Translations under genes and position numbers: made by a program | Shown: piece by piece, positions 54,818-64,000 of the stretch | How the letters are laid out: each line of letters starts with the position of its first letter | How positions within the stretch are numbered: position 1 is the stretch's first letter | Notes under the pieces: generated by a model | Databases searched by the model: none | Told to the model about the DNA's origin: nothing | Seen by the model: the letters and a program-made list of their open reading frames with translations, nothing else | From: Melieria omissa | Taxonomy: Eukaryota; Arthropoda; Insecta; Diptera; Ulidiidae | Length of the DNA: 64,000 nucleotides | Direction: 5' to 3' | NCBI GenBank assembly: GCA_963971225.1 | Contig: OZ020270.1 | Location: forward strand, 2,356,001 to 2,420,000

Positions 54818-56716
54818 TCTTATATATAAAAAAATCTTAACCTTCTGTAACGTGCCAGTGTTTGCGAAAACGGCTCATTCTTTCGGGAAAATTTTTTTTG
54901 TGTGTGATAGAAGATGTCAATGCGGTAGTTTATAGCAATATTACATGTTTGTACGGCAGGTGGGCGTGGCACCTCCCATACAACCTAAATTTTAAAAATG
55001 GCATATCTTCGTAATTATAAGTCGCACAGCATTGAAATTTGGTACTGTATCATGATGTAGACGTGTCTTTCCATCGGTAAAATTTAATGGGCGTTGAACA
55101 AGGGGCGTGGCACTTTTTGAATTCCGGTGTTACTTTTGAACTATAGCAGTCACATCAATGACACTCAGTACAAAGATACCATTTGGTCGTGTCCTTCAAC
55201 AGGGGAAATGGGGTGGGTTTTGAACAAGGGGCGTGGCACCGCCCATGCAACTCAATTCTTTAACATGGAATATCTTCGGAATCATAAGTCACACAGCATT
55301 GAAATTCGGTACAGCGTCATGGCGTAGACGTGTCATTCCACCGGTAGTATTGTATAGGCATTGGAAAAAGGGCGTGGCACTTTTTCCGGTGTAACTTTGG
55401 AACTATAGCATTCACATCAATGATACTCGGTATCAAATTATGATTTAGTCGTGTCCTTCGGCTGGGGGAATAAGGTAGATTCTGGACAAGAGGCGTGGCA
55501 CCGCCCATACAACTCAACTCTTTAATAAGGAATCTCCTCGGAATCGTTAGCTGCACAGCATTGAAAGTTGGTGTACCGTCGTCTTATAGATGTGTCATTA
55601 TACTAATGAGCTTTGATGGGCGTTTGACAAGGGGTGTGGAATATTTTTTAAGACCCAACTTTTCAGCAGAACTGTAAGTCGGTAATCAATGAAAGTCGGT
55701 ACAAACTGTCCACTTAGTAGCACAACTCGACTAGAAGAAAGTTGTGCGCATTGGACAAGGGGGCGTGGCACCGTCTCCATTTTTTTATACATAGATTGTT
55801 TATCCGGACTGATTGATTGATTGATTGATTTATTATCGCGCAGCCTAAACCGCTGAAGCAACAAACATGAATTTTGGACTGTAGGTACATCTTGAAAAAT
55901 AAACCTCCGCTAAAACGAGATTTTTTGAAATCCGGGGTTTAAAGGGGCAAAACATGAGTTAAGGTGTTGTATGAAGGAAATTGATTTAAGAGACACATTG
56001 ATTTCGAACTTCCTGAAAATACTCTAAATCAACAATAATTCGACACGTATTTTGTAATTTTTCGAAAGTCAAAATTTAACTGGCCCAACAATGGGTTAAG
56101 GTATATTTACGGAAAGACTCCGAAACGAACCGATGGGCCTATTGACTTCAACAATTGTAAAAATAATTGAAATAAATAAAGTTAGACACGTGTTTCTCAT
56201 TATTTTTAAAATCGAAATCTAACTGAATCTTCGGGTTAAAAGTTTGTATGGAGTAACTATGAAAAATATGAATTAATGGGCACATTGACATCAAACTTAG
56301 TGAAAGTACTCTTAGCGAGAAATAATGTTTAACTTTAACGAAAGTCAAAATCTAACGGGGTCATCAATGGGTTAACAATTTGTATGGAGAAACAAGATTT
56401 ATTGGGCGTTCTGACTTCAAACTTATCAAAAGCACTTCAATCGGGAAATAATAACAAGGTGTTTTTAATTTTTTGAAAACCGAAACTCGAAGAATCGAAA
56501 TCTGGTAAACCAAGGGTTAAGCATTTGCTTGGAGTAAATACGAAAACACATAATTGACTGGGCCTTCTGACTTCAAAATTTTGAAAACACCCGAAATCAA
56601 AGATAGTTAGAAACATGTTTTTTTTTTAATCAAAATCTGATGGGCCCAACAATGGATAAGAATTCGTATATGAAGAAACAGGAGAGCTTGCGTGCAAAGC
56701 CGCAGGGCCCAGCTAG
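54818..56716 (+). mobile_element. Helitron-like element with minisatellite core (putative)
   Basis: It starts TC followed by an AT-rich stretch (TCTTATATATAAAAAAATC) after an A. It ends CTAG before a T, with a short hairpin GCTTGCGTGCAAAGC at 56686-56700, twelve bases before CTAG. A|TC...CTAG|T with a subterminal hairpin is the Helitron layout. It is 1899 bp with no Rep/helicase. Confidence 0.5.
54950..55790 (+). repeat. Tandem ~240-bp units carrying GGGCGTGGCAC
   Basis: About three and a half diverged units alternate AAGGGGCGTGGCACCGCCCA and GGGCGTGGCACTTTTT segments with TCACACAGCATTGAAATT and GTCGTGTCCTTC blocks. Related arrays are at 15718-16330 and 58400-58985. Confidence 0.8.
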
Positions 56717-56870
56717 TTTGATCATAAAAAAGAATAACAAAAAATAATCGAAAATGGCGATTAATCGATTAAATTCTTGTAATTAATTGGAATTATTTTA
56801 TTAGCCATGCAATTAATCATTTGATACATTATTCGATTAGTAAATTTTTTTTGCCATCCCTAGTTGTAGC

Positions 56871-57368
56871 GCGTGCGTCAGTTCGCACAGTCAATGAGCG
56901 TAAACTGAAGCGCTTGCTCTCCTGCTGGCACCAATCTTTCCCTTTTGTGGTTTCCCCCCGCTCTATGAAGCTCGCAAACAAAAATTTGAATTTTTGAGCT
57001 CAGATGCGCCTTCTATACACTTCATATTCTTTGGTAATATGCACGTTAATGTACTTTTATATACATTTTTGAACCGTTATACGAGTAAACATATGAGTCC
57101 CTATGTCTTATACATACAAATTATAAAATTCTTAGAATATAAATGAACGTCAAAAACTCCGCCCATATTTTCATTTAGTCGCATGGCCTTGAGTAACATC
57201 TGTCTTCCATTCAATTGTCAGCGTGGCGATGCTCGTATACCTGCTCCGTTTCAAAGGTCTCATACTCAACAAAATACTGTTAGTCGTAAGCATTCCTTCG
57301 TAGTGACAACTCGTGGCTATCGCTTACATTTTGTAACAAAGTTTGTGCATTTTACTGCTTTAAAAAAA
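56871..57368. other. Non-coding upstream region of the orphan pseudogene
   Basis: No gene or repeat recognised. It may contain the promoter of the gene remnant that follows. Confidence 0.35.
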
Positions 57369-58338
57369 AATGTCGCAATTCTGCTTTATTTGTAGTCAAC
57401 CTTTGAAAGTGGAGTTGTTACTGTTGATCGCGGCATGAAAGCATTAATTGATGCAAGTATTGAAAGAGGTGATGAGTTTTCGGAGTACCTGAAAGACCAG
57501 ACATCTGTAAAAATTCCATGTGCAGTGTCGAAAAAATTATACTCGAAAAAGTAGCATTGATGCCGTGAAAAGACGGCGCCAAGAAGAAGAAGCTGGTTCA
57601 TCAAAAATAAGTCCTCCTCGTACTAGAGCACGAGTAAGTGAAACTAAATTTTGCTTCAATCAGTGTTGTTTATTTTGCGGCAATGAATAAATTGAAGAGT
57701 TGGAGAAGAAAAAAGCACTGCAGTACCGACGTAAGATTTTTGAAGTGACTACACTTTCGTTCAAGACAGTATTCTAACTATAGCTAAAACTCGTTGTGAT
57801 AATGTAGCCAAAGCTGTTGCTGTTCGAAGTACGAAAGAGAGTGTCATAAGTAAATGGGTATATGGTATGCATGCAATGAATGCTATTTGTGAAGGATTGG
57901 AAGATTTCGCTAATGTTAGAATGGATACAACAGATCAGCATGTTGATGCAAGTGATTCTCGAATGAAGAAAGATTCTGAAGACATACAAAGCCTCCTAGA
58001 GTGGTTTTCTTTACATGATCCTTTTCCAGAAGTCAACAGAATTGTCATAAAGTTCGTGAAGTTGGGATTGCTTGCATGTCAAAAATAACAGGATTGACGT
58101 TTGATAACATTAAATTCAAACGTGCTGATAAAGAGTCCCTCTTTTAGCTATGAGTAGCACTGTCAAAGTTCACGATAAGAAGATTCCTGTTGACCCTGTA
58201 TTATTATATCAACGCATGAGTATTACGACTGCTTTGGAAGATGAAATTGAAAAATATTTCAAATATGAATTGGCTCCCTACCCGTTGTCAATGTTTGATG
58301 ATATTGGAATGCGTAAAACACAAAAGTCAGCCATTTAA
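57369..58338 (+). pseudogene. Broken member of an orphan, probably transposon-derived, gene family
   Basis: It starts MSQFCFICSQP (a C-x2-C finger), shifts frame, then GVVTVDRGMKALIDASIERG. After more stops come CDNVAKAVAVRSTKES and LEWFSLHDPFPEVN, then VKVHDKKIPVDPVLLYQRMS, ELAPYPLSMFDDIGMRKTQK and a stop at 58338. I recall this order of blocks from uncharacterised, multi-copy invertebrate proteins that are likely transposon products. Function unknown. Confidence 0.5.
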
Positions 58339-58366
58339 GATTGTTTTCAAACAGTAATATTAGATA

Positions 58367-58985
58367 CTAGTAGGGCCCTGCGGCTTTGCACGCAAGCTTG
58401 AAGTCAATGGGCCAAATAAATCAAGTTTCTTCATACTACACTCTATGGGCCTCTCTCACTCTATAATGCCCAATACATTCCTCCGGTCGAAGGGGGTGAC
58501 CCGGTTTCCTTTATATGCGACTTTCAGTTCCAAAGTTACGCGGAAAATTTCAGTCGCAAAAAATATACCGCGTCCCTTGTCAACGCCCATAAAATTTTGC
58601 CAGTAGTGACTCATCAATGGACGATGGTATATAAAACTTCAAAGCTTTCCAACTTATTTTTCCGAAGATATTCCACATTAAAAATTTGGGTTCTATCGGC
58701 GGTGCCATGCCCCTCGTCCAATACCCACCCTACTCTCCCTGTCGAAGGGCACGTCGAAATCGTAAGTATGTGCCAAATATCTTGATGTGTGATTTGCAGT
58801 TCCAAAGTTATTGAAAACTTGTCCAATGCTCACAAAGTTTTACCAGTGAAACGGCACATCTAAACGGTGGCACCGCACCAAATTTTAATGCTGCCCGATG
58901 TCTCATTCCGAAAATATTCCATATTGAAAATTTAAGTTGTATGGGCGGTGCCACGCCCCTTGTCAAAAACCCACCCCATTCCCCC
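58367..58985 (-). mobile_element. Second Helitron-like piece with minisatellite units
   Basis: On the - strand it ends in CTAG|T with the hairpin GCTTGCGTGCAAAGC (58383-58397), the same terminus as at 56716. It contains units with GGGCGGTGCCACGCCCC (about 58955). It is cut at ~58985 by the next element. Confidence 0.5.
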
Positions 58986-59427
58986 TTGGGATGTAGCACA
59001 GGTCGCATCCTCGTGGTGCATCCTGGGTTACGCTAAACGACCTGCCTGACCCCCCCCACGATATACGTATCGTTTTGGCACGACCCTGTCTTCGTCTCCT
59101 GACCATTCTTGACTTCTTTTTGGACATTGTCGCCTTGGGCTGGTGGTCGTGGTATTCTGTTACCTGAGTACACTGGAGTGACACCCAGTGGAAATGGCTT
59201 TCAGGCTTTCAGGCCACGACTGTTCCCGTCCCGTTAAAACCCTGGCAGGCCTCGTGGTACGTTAAATGCCCGTCGCCATTAAGTTGGCGGCGTAGGCGTC
59301 AGTTGAGTTTACTCCTGTCTTGCACTGGATCTGGCTCTGAGCAACTGACCCCATAAAGGCAGCTGGGATCCTATAGTGACTACGCATTCGGGCGGCGATA
59401 GCGGCCACGAGTGGGGACCCAACAGAT

Positions 59428-60885
59428 ATGAATTCTTCAAAACCTTCAACCCAAACTGCGCCAAACCCACAGGGGACGCGCGCACCTATCCTGAAAGGGA
59501 GGCGCACGACCGCCCCCCAGGGGACGCGCCCGCATATCCCGCGTGTGGAGCGGAAACCCGCCACTGCTGCCAGGGCTCCTATAGCTAGGCAGCAGCAGGT
59601 TGGTTCACAATATCCCTCTTCTTCGGGCAGCGCAACCGCTACCAGGCAAAAACTGCCGGGCGGCCGTGTCCTGCCTCAAAAGCCCGTTGTTGCTCAGGTT
59701 GGCCGGCCTTTGGTGAATGAACCGGTTCAGCCTGCCCCTGCAGCCCCTCGTAGCGCCGCCTCCACTTCAGGCGCTGGCTCTAAAGTCGCCCCCTCTACAC
59801 GGGCCGGCCAGGAAAACAGCCCACACGGTCCTGCTGAGGCTACAGAAGAACCCCTCCGAGTGAACTCACGGAGAGGGACAAAGCCTCTTTAGAGTGGGCG
59901 ACGCGAAACATTAATACTAAAAACACCTCGCCTCAAGCCCTTGAGTTTGCCTCCAAGCGACAGAGGTCGCAGGAGCAGCAACAGTCTGCGCAAACGGCTC
60001 AGGCCTGTAAGAAACCGCGACTAGCGCCTCCGACTCCGACATCTGGTCGGACCTTTAGCGAGATTACCAAGGGCAGTCTGGTGATGGCTATCGTTGACGC
60101 CAACAATGCGGACGGAGCTATCTCGGCTGAGAAGTGGCGGACAGTCAGGTCGGCCCTACTGTCCGTCTACGATGAGGTCCTTGCCGCGAATCCGGGTTTA
60201 CTCCCCCAAGTGCAGGGACGCAGGCTGGCACCAGGGCCACGTCAAGCTGATGGCTTGTGCCGACCAACGCTCTGCGGACCTGTTCCGCAAGGCGGTTGGA
60301 AGGCTGGGCGAAGTGTGGCCTGGTGCCAGTCTGCGTGCGGTGCCCCGGGATGAAATCCCTAGCAGACCGCGCGCCAAAACCTGGGTTCCGGCAGTACCAT
60401 CAGACCCGGCGGCCATCCTTCACTATCTCCAGACCGGTAACCCTGAGCTCCCCACCCACAATTGGAAGGTGGCTTGGGTCAGCGAACCGCGGGGCTCTCT
60501 GAGGGAGGCCTTAGTCTTCCTAAACAAGGAATTCCTCCAGCCACTTGCCGCTACCGGGGGCGTAGTTAGCTATGGTTTTGATTCCGTCACACTGCGGGTG
60601 TACCGAGGTGACCAGTCCTCCTCTTGCCTGCAGAACCTACCAGGTACAACACCTTCTGCTGTGCCCCCCGTCCGTGACTCCGTTTCCGAGGATGGCGCCG
60701 ACAGCGTTGTCTCCGCCTCGGAACTAATCGGGGACTTCTTCGAGGGTCTTGAAGTGAGGACCGAAGGAGACCCCGAGGACGATAATATTTCGCTGTCCGA
60801 CCTGGACGATATATTCGTCGGGAAGGAGGACGGCGACATCACGGTGGTCGACGCTCCTAGAGATGGTGGGGATACTTCAGATTAA
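59428..60885 (+). pseudogene. Non-LTR ORF1 with DUF4780-like domain, two frameshifts
   Basis: The N-terminal ~150 residues are Pro/Ala/Arg-rich and disordered. Frame changes near 59885 and again near 60225. The core reads KGSLVMAIVDANNADG, then CADQRSADLFRKAVGRLG, KTWVPAVP, LPTHNWKVAWVSEP and GVVSYGFDSVTLRVYRGD, the DUF4780 pattern I know from insect retrotransposon ORF1s. The acidic C-terminus ends at TAA 60883-60885. Likely RNA-binding. Confidence 0.8.
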
Positions 60886-62258
60886 TCTCCACCACTCTAA
60901 GGCGGCCTCGGCTGCCCTCCTCCTCCGTCTGTCGTCTAGCAGAGAGGACTTTGTGCTCGTCCAAGAGCCATGAATCTTCGAGGATCGGGTTCGAGGGCTC
61001 AGCCTCAACGGATACAGAACTGTACCCCACCATGGCGCAGGTAAAATCAGGGCCTGCACCCTCGTAAAGGACAATATTAATGTCTCTCTTCTCCCTAGGT
61101 TCTGCGACAGGGACTGCGTGGTCATAGCCGCTGAGCTGCAATGCCAGGTCCACTGGATTGTGTCCAGTTATATGGCGCACGACCACGGGCCCACACCTCC
61201 TTACGGGCCACTGCGGGAGATTGCTGCAGCAGCCAACGCACGGGGCATTCCGCTGATCATCGGGGCGGACGCTAACGCTCACCATGACGCCTGGGGTAGC
61301 AGCGACCTAAACGAACGGGGTGAGTCGCTCTTTCAATTCATACTAGATAATAACCTAGGTATAGTAAATAGAGGGAGGGAACCGACGTTCCTTACCGCTA
61401 CTCGGAGGGAGGTCCTGGACGTCACTCTGACCAATGCGCTCTCTGGGCACCTGGTCAGGGACTGGCGCATTCTGGAGGAGTGCTCCTTCTCCGATCACCG
61501 GTACATCAGCTTCCGTCTGGACCTGAGTATACCGGCCAGGCCCCCCTTCCGTAACAAACGTAGGACGAATTGGGAGATTTTCTGTTCGATCCTATCTTCT
61601 AATCTTAACGCATCTCCTCCGCGTCTCTTGTGTCCAGGGGACATTGAGACCGCAGTGGCAACTCTTACCAATTCGCTTAGTCGTGCTTCATCTGCCGCTT
61701 GCAAGCCTAGGGTCCACCGGGGAAAACCAAAGCCACCCTGGTGGAACGCCACAATTGCTAGCTTGCGGCGCGCATGCAGGCGCTCTTTCAGCGCGGCCAA
61801 GAGGTATAACACCTGGGACGCATACAGATCCGACCTTAGAGCCTTTAAGCACGAGGTCAGGAGGGCAAAGAGGGAATCGTGGGAGTCCTTCTGCCGCGGT
61901 ATCGAAAAAGTCTCGGACATCGGCCGTCTTCGCAGGATTCTCAGTGACTCTCCATCTATTCCCACCACCATCCAGAAGGCAAACGGTGTCTGGACGGAGT
62001 CCAGTGGGGAAACCCTGGAGGTGTTAGGAGACGTGCACTTTCCGGGGAATACCCCCACCTCCGCTGAAGCGGTAGTTCCGGAGGAACCACGTTCCTGGTC
62101 CTTAACGGACGTCCGCATCGATAGCACCATGGTCACGTGGGCCATTAACTCCTTCGAGCCTTATAAATCTCCGGGACCGGACGGCGTCATTCCAGCTGAG
62201 CTACAGCAAAGCGCGGAATTGACGATGCCATGGCTTGTTGCGATCTTCAAGGCATATT
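60863..62258 (+). pseudogene. Non-LTR ORF2: endonuclease and N-terminal RT, truncated
   Basis: ATG 60863 overlaps ORF1 by 23 bases. LQINLHHSKAA and LVQEP open the endonuclease, with TGA at 60971-60973. Then GADANAHHDAWGS, LDVTLTNA and FSDHRYISF (catalytic Asp/His). After a linker, YKSPGPDGVIPAELQ starts RT. The palm (YADD) is missing because the next element begins. Confidence 0.85.
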
Positions 62259-62279
62259 TCACTGCTCATCATTCACAGT

Positions 62280-63496
62280 ATGGTCAGTTGTTATAAGTAC
62301 AAACTGCCGTGCTCTGTTGCGGACTCTACGTCGTGTTGCACCTGTTGCATTTCGTGGCATCTAAAGTGCGCCAAACTGAACATTGCTGCTGATTTTTTAA
62401 AATCAAATCCTAATTTGATTTTCTGCTGTGATTCCTGTATCGCTTCTCCGCGCACACCTTGCGCTTCTTTGGTGCCGTTATTGCTCGACAAGTTGAGTGA
62501 GTTGCGTGACCTGTTTTGCTCATTCAAAACGTCACACTCTGAACATTTGAGTGATGACAAGCTGATTTCGGGCTCGCGAGCGGCTGCTAAGTTGATTGTC
62601 ACTCGCTCCCGCACCAAGGTTGCTGATTCTAGTGTGCTTACTGCTAAGGGAACTTCTACTGCCTCATGCTCGCCGCTGCCATCTAAAGCCGCGAGCAAGA
62701 CCGTGCGCTCTCAATCGCCAGCTATCACCGCTTTTGCCGCCCACACTGGTTCGTCGTCACGCTCTGCCGCTAATTCTCAAACAACGGATTTGAATGCTGT
62801 TCTTGCTGCTCATAATGATTCCTCGGTGCTGAACGTAAGTTCGTCGCCTGCTGCTGTTTGCATAAACGCCTTACCTGGTGAAGGGGCGAGTGCGCCGCCT
62901 GCTCTAGTCGTTAACTCTGCGAAATCATCGATCTCTTCGTCCGCTCCAAAACATTCTGAGGATGCGCCTGCTGCTGCTGTTTGTGCTCACGCGTCGTCGT
63001 CTGTAGCTGGGATCGCGCCGCCTGCTGCCACAGATAATTCTGATGGATTACCGCCATTAGATATTGAGCCCTCTGCTGTGCGACATCGCACTACACCGCC
63101 CCTGCTGCCGAAACATCAGACCTCTGAGTGGATTAAGGTGAAGAAGAACAATAGGAAGAAACAACCTTTTGTTGTTGGTTCAAACCAGAGCTCCGAACTT
63201 GATGTTGCGGTTCGATTAAAGTTGTGTAGCCACTTTCATCGTTTACGCCTTCTGTAACTGCTGATAATATTAATTATGTTGCTAAGCATGCATGCATACG
63301 TAAACAGCTCCTCTCTTGTTATAAGTTGGTGAAAAAAGATGCTTCTCTGGACTCATTGAGGCGAGTCAATTTTAAGTTCGGCGTCTCTGACTCGGCATAT
63401 GAGAAGCTACTTGTTGCTGATCTCTGGCCCGCCAGTGTTACCGTACGTCCGTTTCAGTTTTTTCCGAAATCCAGTCTCCAACCTCCGCTCCTTTAA
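62280..63496 (+). pseudogene. CR1/Jockey-type ORF1 with PHD-like N-terminus
   Basis: ATG 62280. The Cys/His pattern SCCTCCISWHLKCAKLN ... FCCDSC in the first ~60 residues resembles a PHD finger. A Ser/Ala-rich low-complexity middle (62540-63080) follows, then WIKVKKNNRKKQPF. The frame shifts near 63220-63250 and continues with NINYVAKHACIRKQLLSCYK to TAA 63494-63496. PHD-like ORF1s are known in CR1-group elements. Confidence 0.7.
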
Positions 63497-64000
63497 CTAG
63501 TTCTAATGGCGTTACTTTAGACAATAATCAGCTTAAAATCTTCTACCAAAATGTGTCTGGTCTCAGGACTAAGTCTCAATCAGTTCTTTTGTGGAGTTCG
63601 CAGCTTGACTTCGACATCGTCGTTCTCACTGAAACGTGGTTAAATGCTAACTTCTTCGACCACGAATTCTTCGACTCCAATCTCTTCCAAGTGTTCCGCA
63701 AAGATAGAGACGCTTTTAGTACGGGATGCTCAAGGGGCGGTGGAGTTCTTATTGCAGTACAGTGTAAACATCGTGCGTCTAACCTTATACTGGACAATTC
63801 TGACTCGCTTTTAGACTAACTCTGTGTCTGTGTTCAGGGGTCTTCGGGTTCCCTATTCATCTGTGCATCTTATATTCCGCCGAATAGTGCTGAACAACTT
63901 TATCGAGGGCATGTTGATAACGTGACATCTCTAGCGCTTAATAAAATTGGTGACAATCACCTTTGTGTTTTGGGAGACTTTAATCTCAGTGGTGATGCTT
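63497..64000 (+). pseudogene. CR1/Jockey-type ORF2, endonuclease N-terminus
   Basis: LKIFYQNVSGLRTKSQ, DFDIVVLTETWLN (catalytic Glu), GGGVLIAVQCKH, then TAG at 63817-63819, FICASYIPPN and LCVLGDFNLSGD (Asp/Asn motif) at the window edge. It would nick target DNA for priming. One nonsense codon is seen; the rest is off-window. Confidence 0.85.

Larger units (their letters stand above)
53232..56862. mobile_element. hAT-5: same family as hAT-3, filled with other elements
   Basis: Ends are TAGGGATGGCAAGATTAATC and inverted TAGGGATGGCAAAAAAAATT, with subterminal ATTAATCGATT motifs. The 8-bp TSD GTTATAGC / GTTGTAGC (53224-53231 and 56863-56870) matches at 7 of 8. It has no transposase; the middle holds a Tc1 remnant and a Helitron-like element. 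Confidence 0.85.
58986..62258 (+). mobile_element. Non-LTR retrotransposon with DUF4780-like ORF1 (LOA/Bilbo- or R1-like)
   Basis: A GC-rich 5' UTR (58986-59427) is followed by ORF1 (59428-60885) and an overlapping ORF2 (from 60863) with endonuclease and the start of RT. It is cut at about 62258 by another non-LTR element. Clade assignment is tentative. Confidence 0.75.
62259..64000 (+). mobile_element. CR1/Jockey-type non-LTR retrotransposon, 5' part (runs off window)
   Basis: ORF1 with a PHD-like Cys/His cluster is followed by an ORF2 endonuclease, inserted into or replacing the RT of the preceding element. The right end is outside the window. Confidence 0.75.

Noticed and set aside
1..64000. 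tRNA, rRNA or conserved host genes
   Set aside because: None were recognised on either strand; the only tRNA-like matches are the primer binding sites in gypsy-C and gypsy-D.

Overview
The window is a eukaryotic, AT-rich stretch made almost entirely of transposable elements. I recognise no single-copy host gene, rRNA, tRNA or CRISPR array. The mixture (Ty3/gypsy elements with a tRNA-Leu primer site, an R1-clade element, P-like, hAT, mariner, Tc1, piggyBac-like, Transib-like and Helitron-like elements) points to an insect, most likely a dipteran. The species is inference.

Layout. 1-13803: the 3' part of a Ty3/gypsy retrotransposon (gypsy-A, + strand), split in its integrase by gypsy-B (3742-12912, - strand). 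Gypsy-B carries a TA-flanked MITE (4672-5888) and a TTAA-flanked piggyBac-like MITE (6452-7219). 13995-17793: a decayed hAT (hAT-1), itself interrupted. 18556-20017: a non-autonomous hAT (hAT-2). 20097-38560: a P-like transposon blown up by nested insertions. These are hAT-3 (20296-32735), which holds gypsy-C (21946-30277), which holds an unclassified DNA transposon (Tn-X, 24335-26727), plus a P-like MITE, a Transib-like MITE, and two members of a family with CCCTGCAGG ends, one of which holds a TAA-flanked MITE. 38676-42684: hAT-4 with three smaller elements inside. 43371-47000: an R1-clade non-LTR element (- strand) abutting a hAT-2 remnant. 47763-51533: gypsy-D, an internally deleted relative of A and C. 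52006-52737: an internally deleted mariner. 53232-56862: hAT-5 containing a Tc1 remnant and a Helitron-like element full of minisatellite. 57369-58338: a broken gene of an orphan, probably transposon-derived family. 58367-58985: a second Helitron-like piece. 58986-62258: a non-LTR element with a DUF4780-like ORF1. 62259-64000: the start of a CR1/Jockey-type element.

Most boundaries were read base by base from matching terminal repeats and target-site duplications (TSDs), so the insertion order is well supported. Gypsy-A, -C and -D are one family. Gypsy-C has an uninterrupted Gag and nearly identical LTRs, so it is young. Between gag and pol, A and C both keep a GTTAAAC slippery heptamer six bases before a foldable pseudoknot, a strong candidate for -1 programmed frameshifting. 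Other points worth attention are the SAP-domain Gag, the ATAT target in all four gypsy insertions, the CCCTGCAGG family with 2-bp TSDs, Tn-X, and a perfect 40-bp palindrome inside the R1-like reverse transcriptase.
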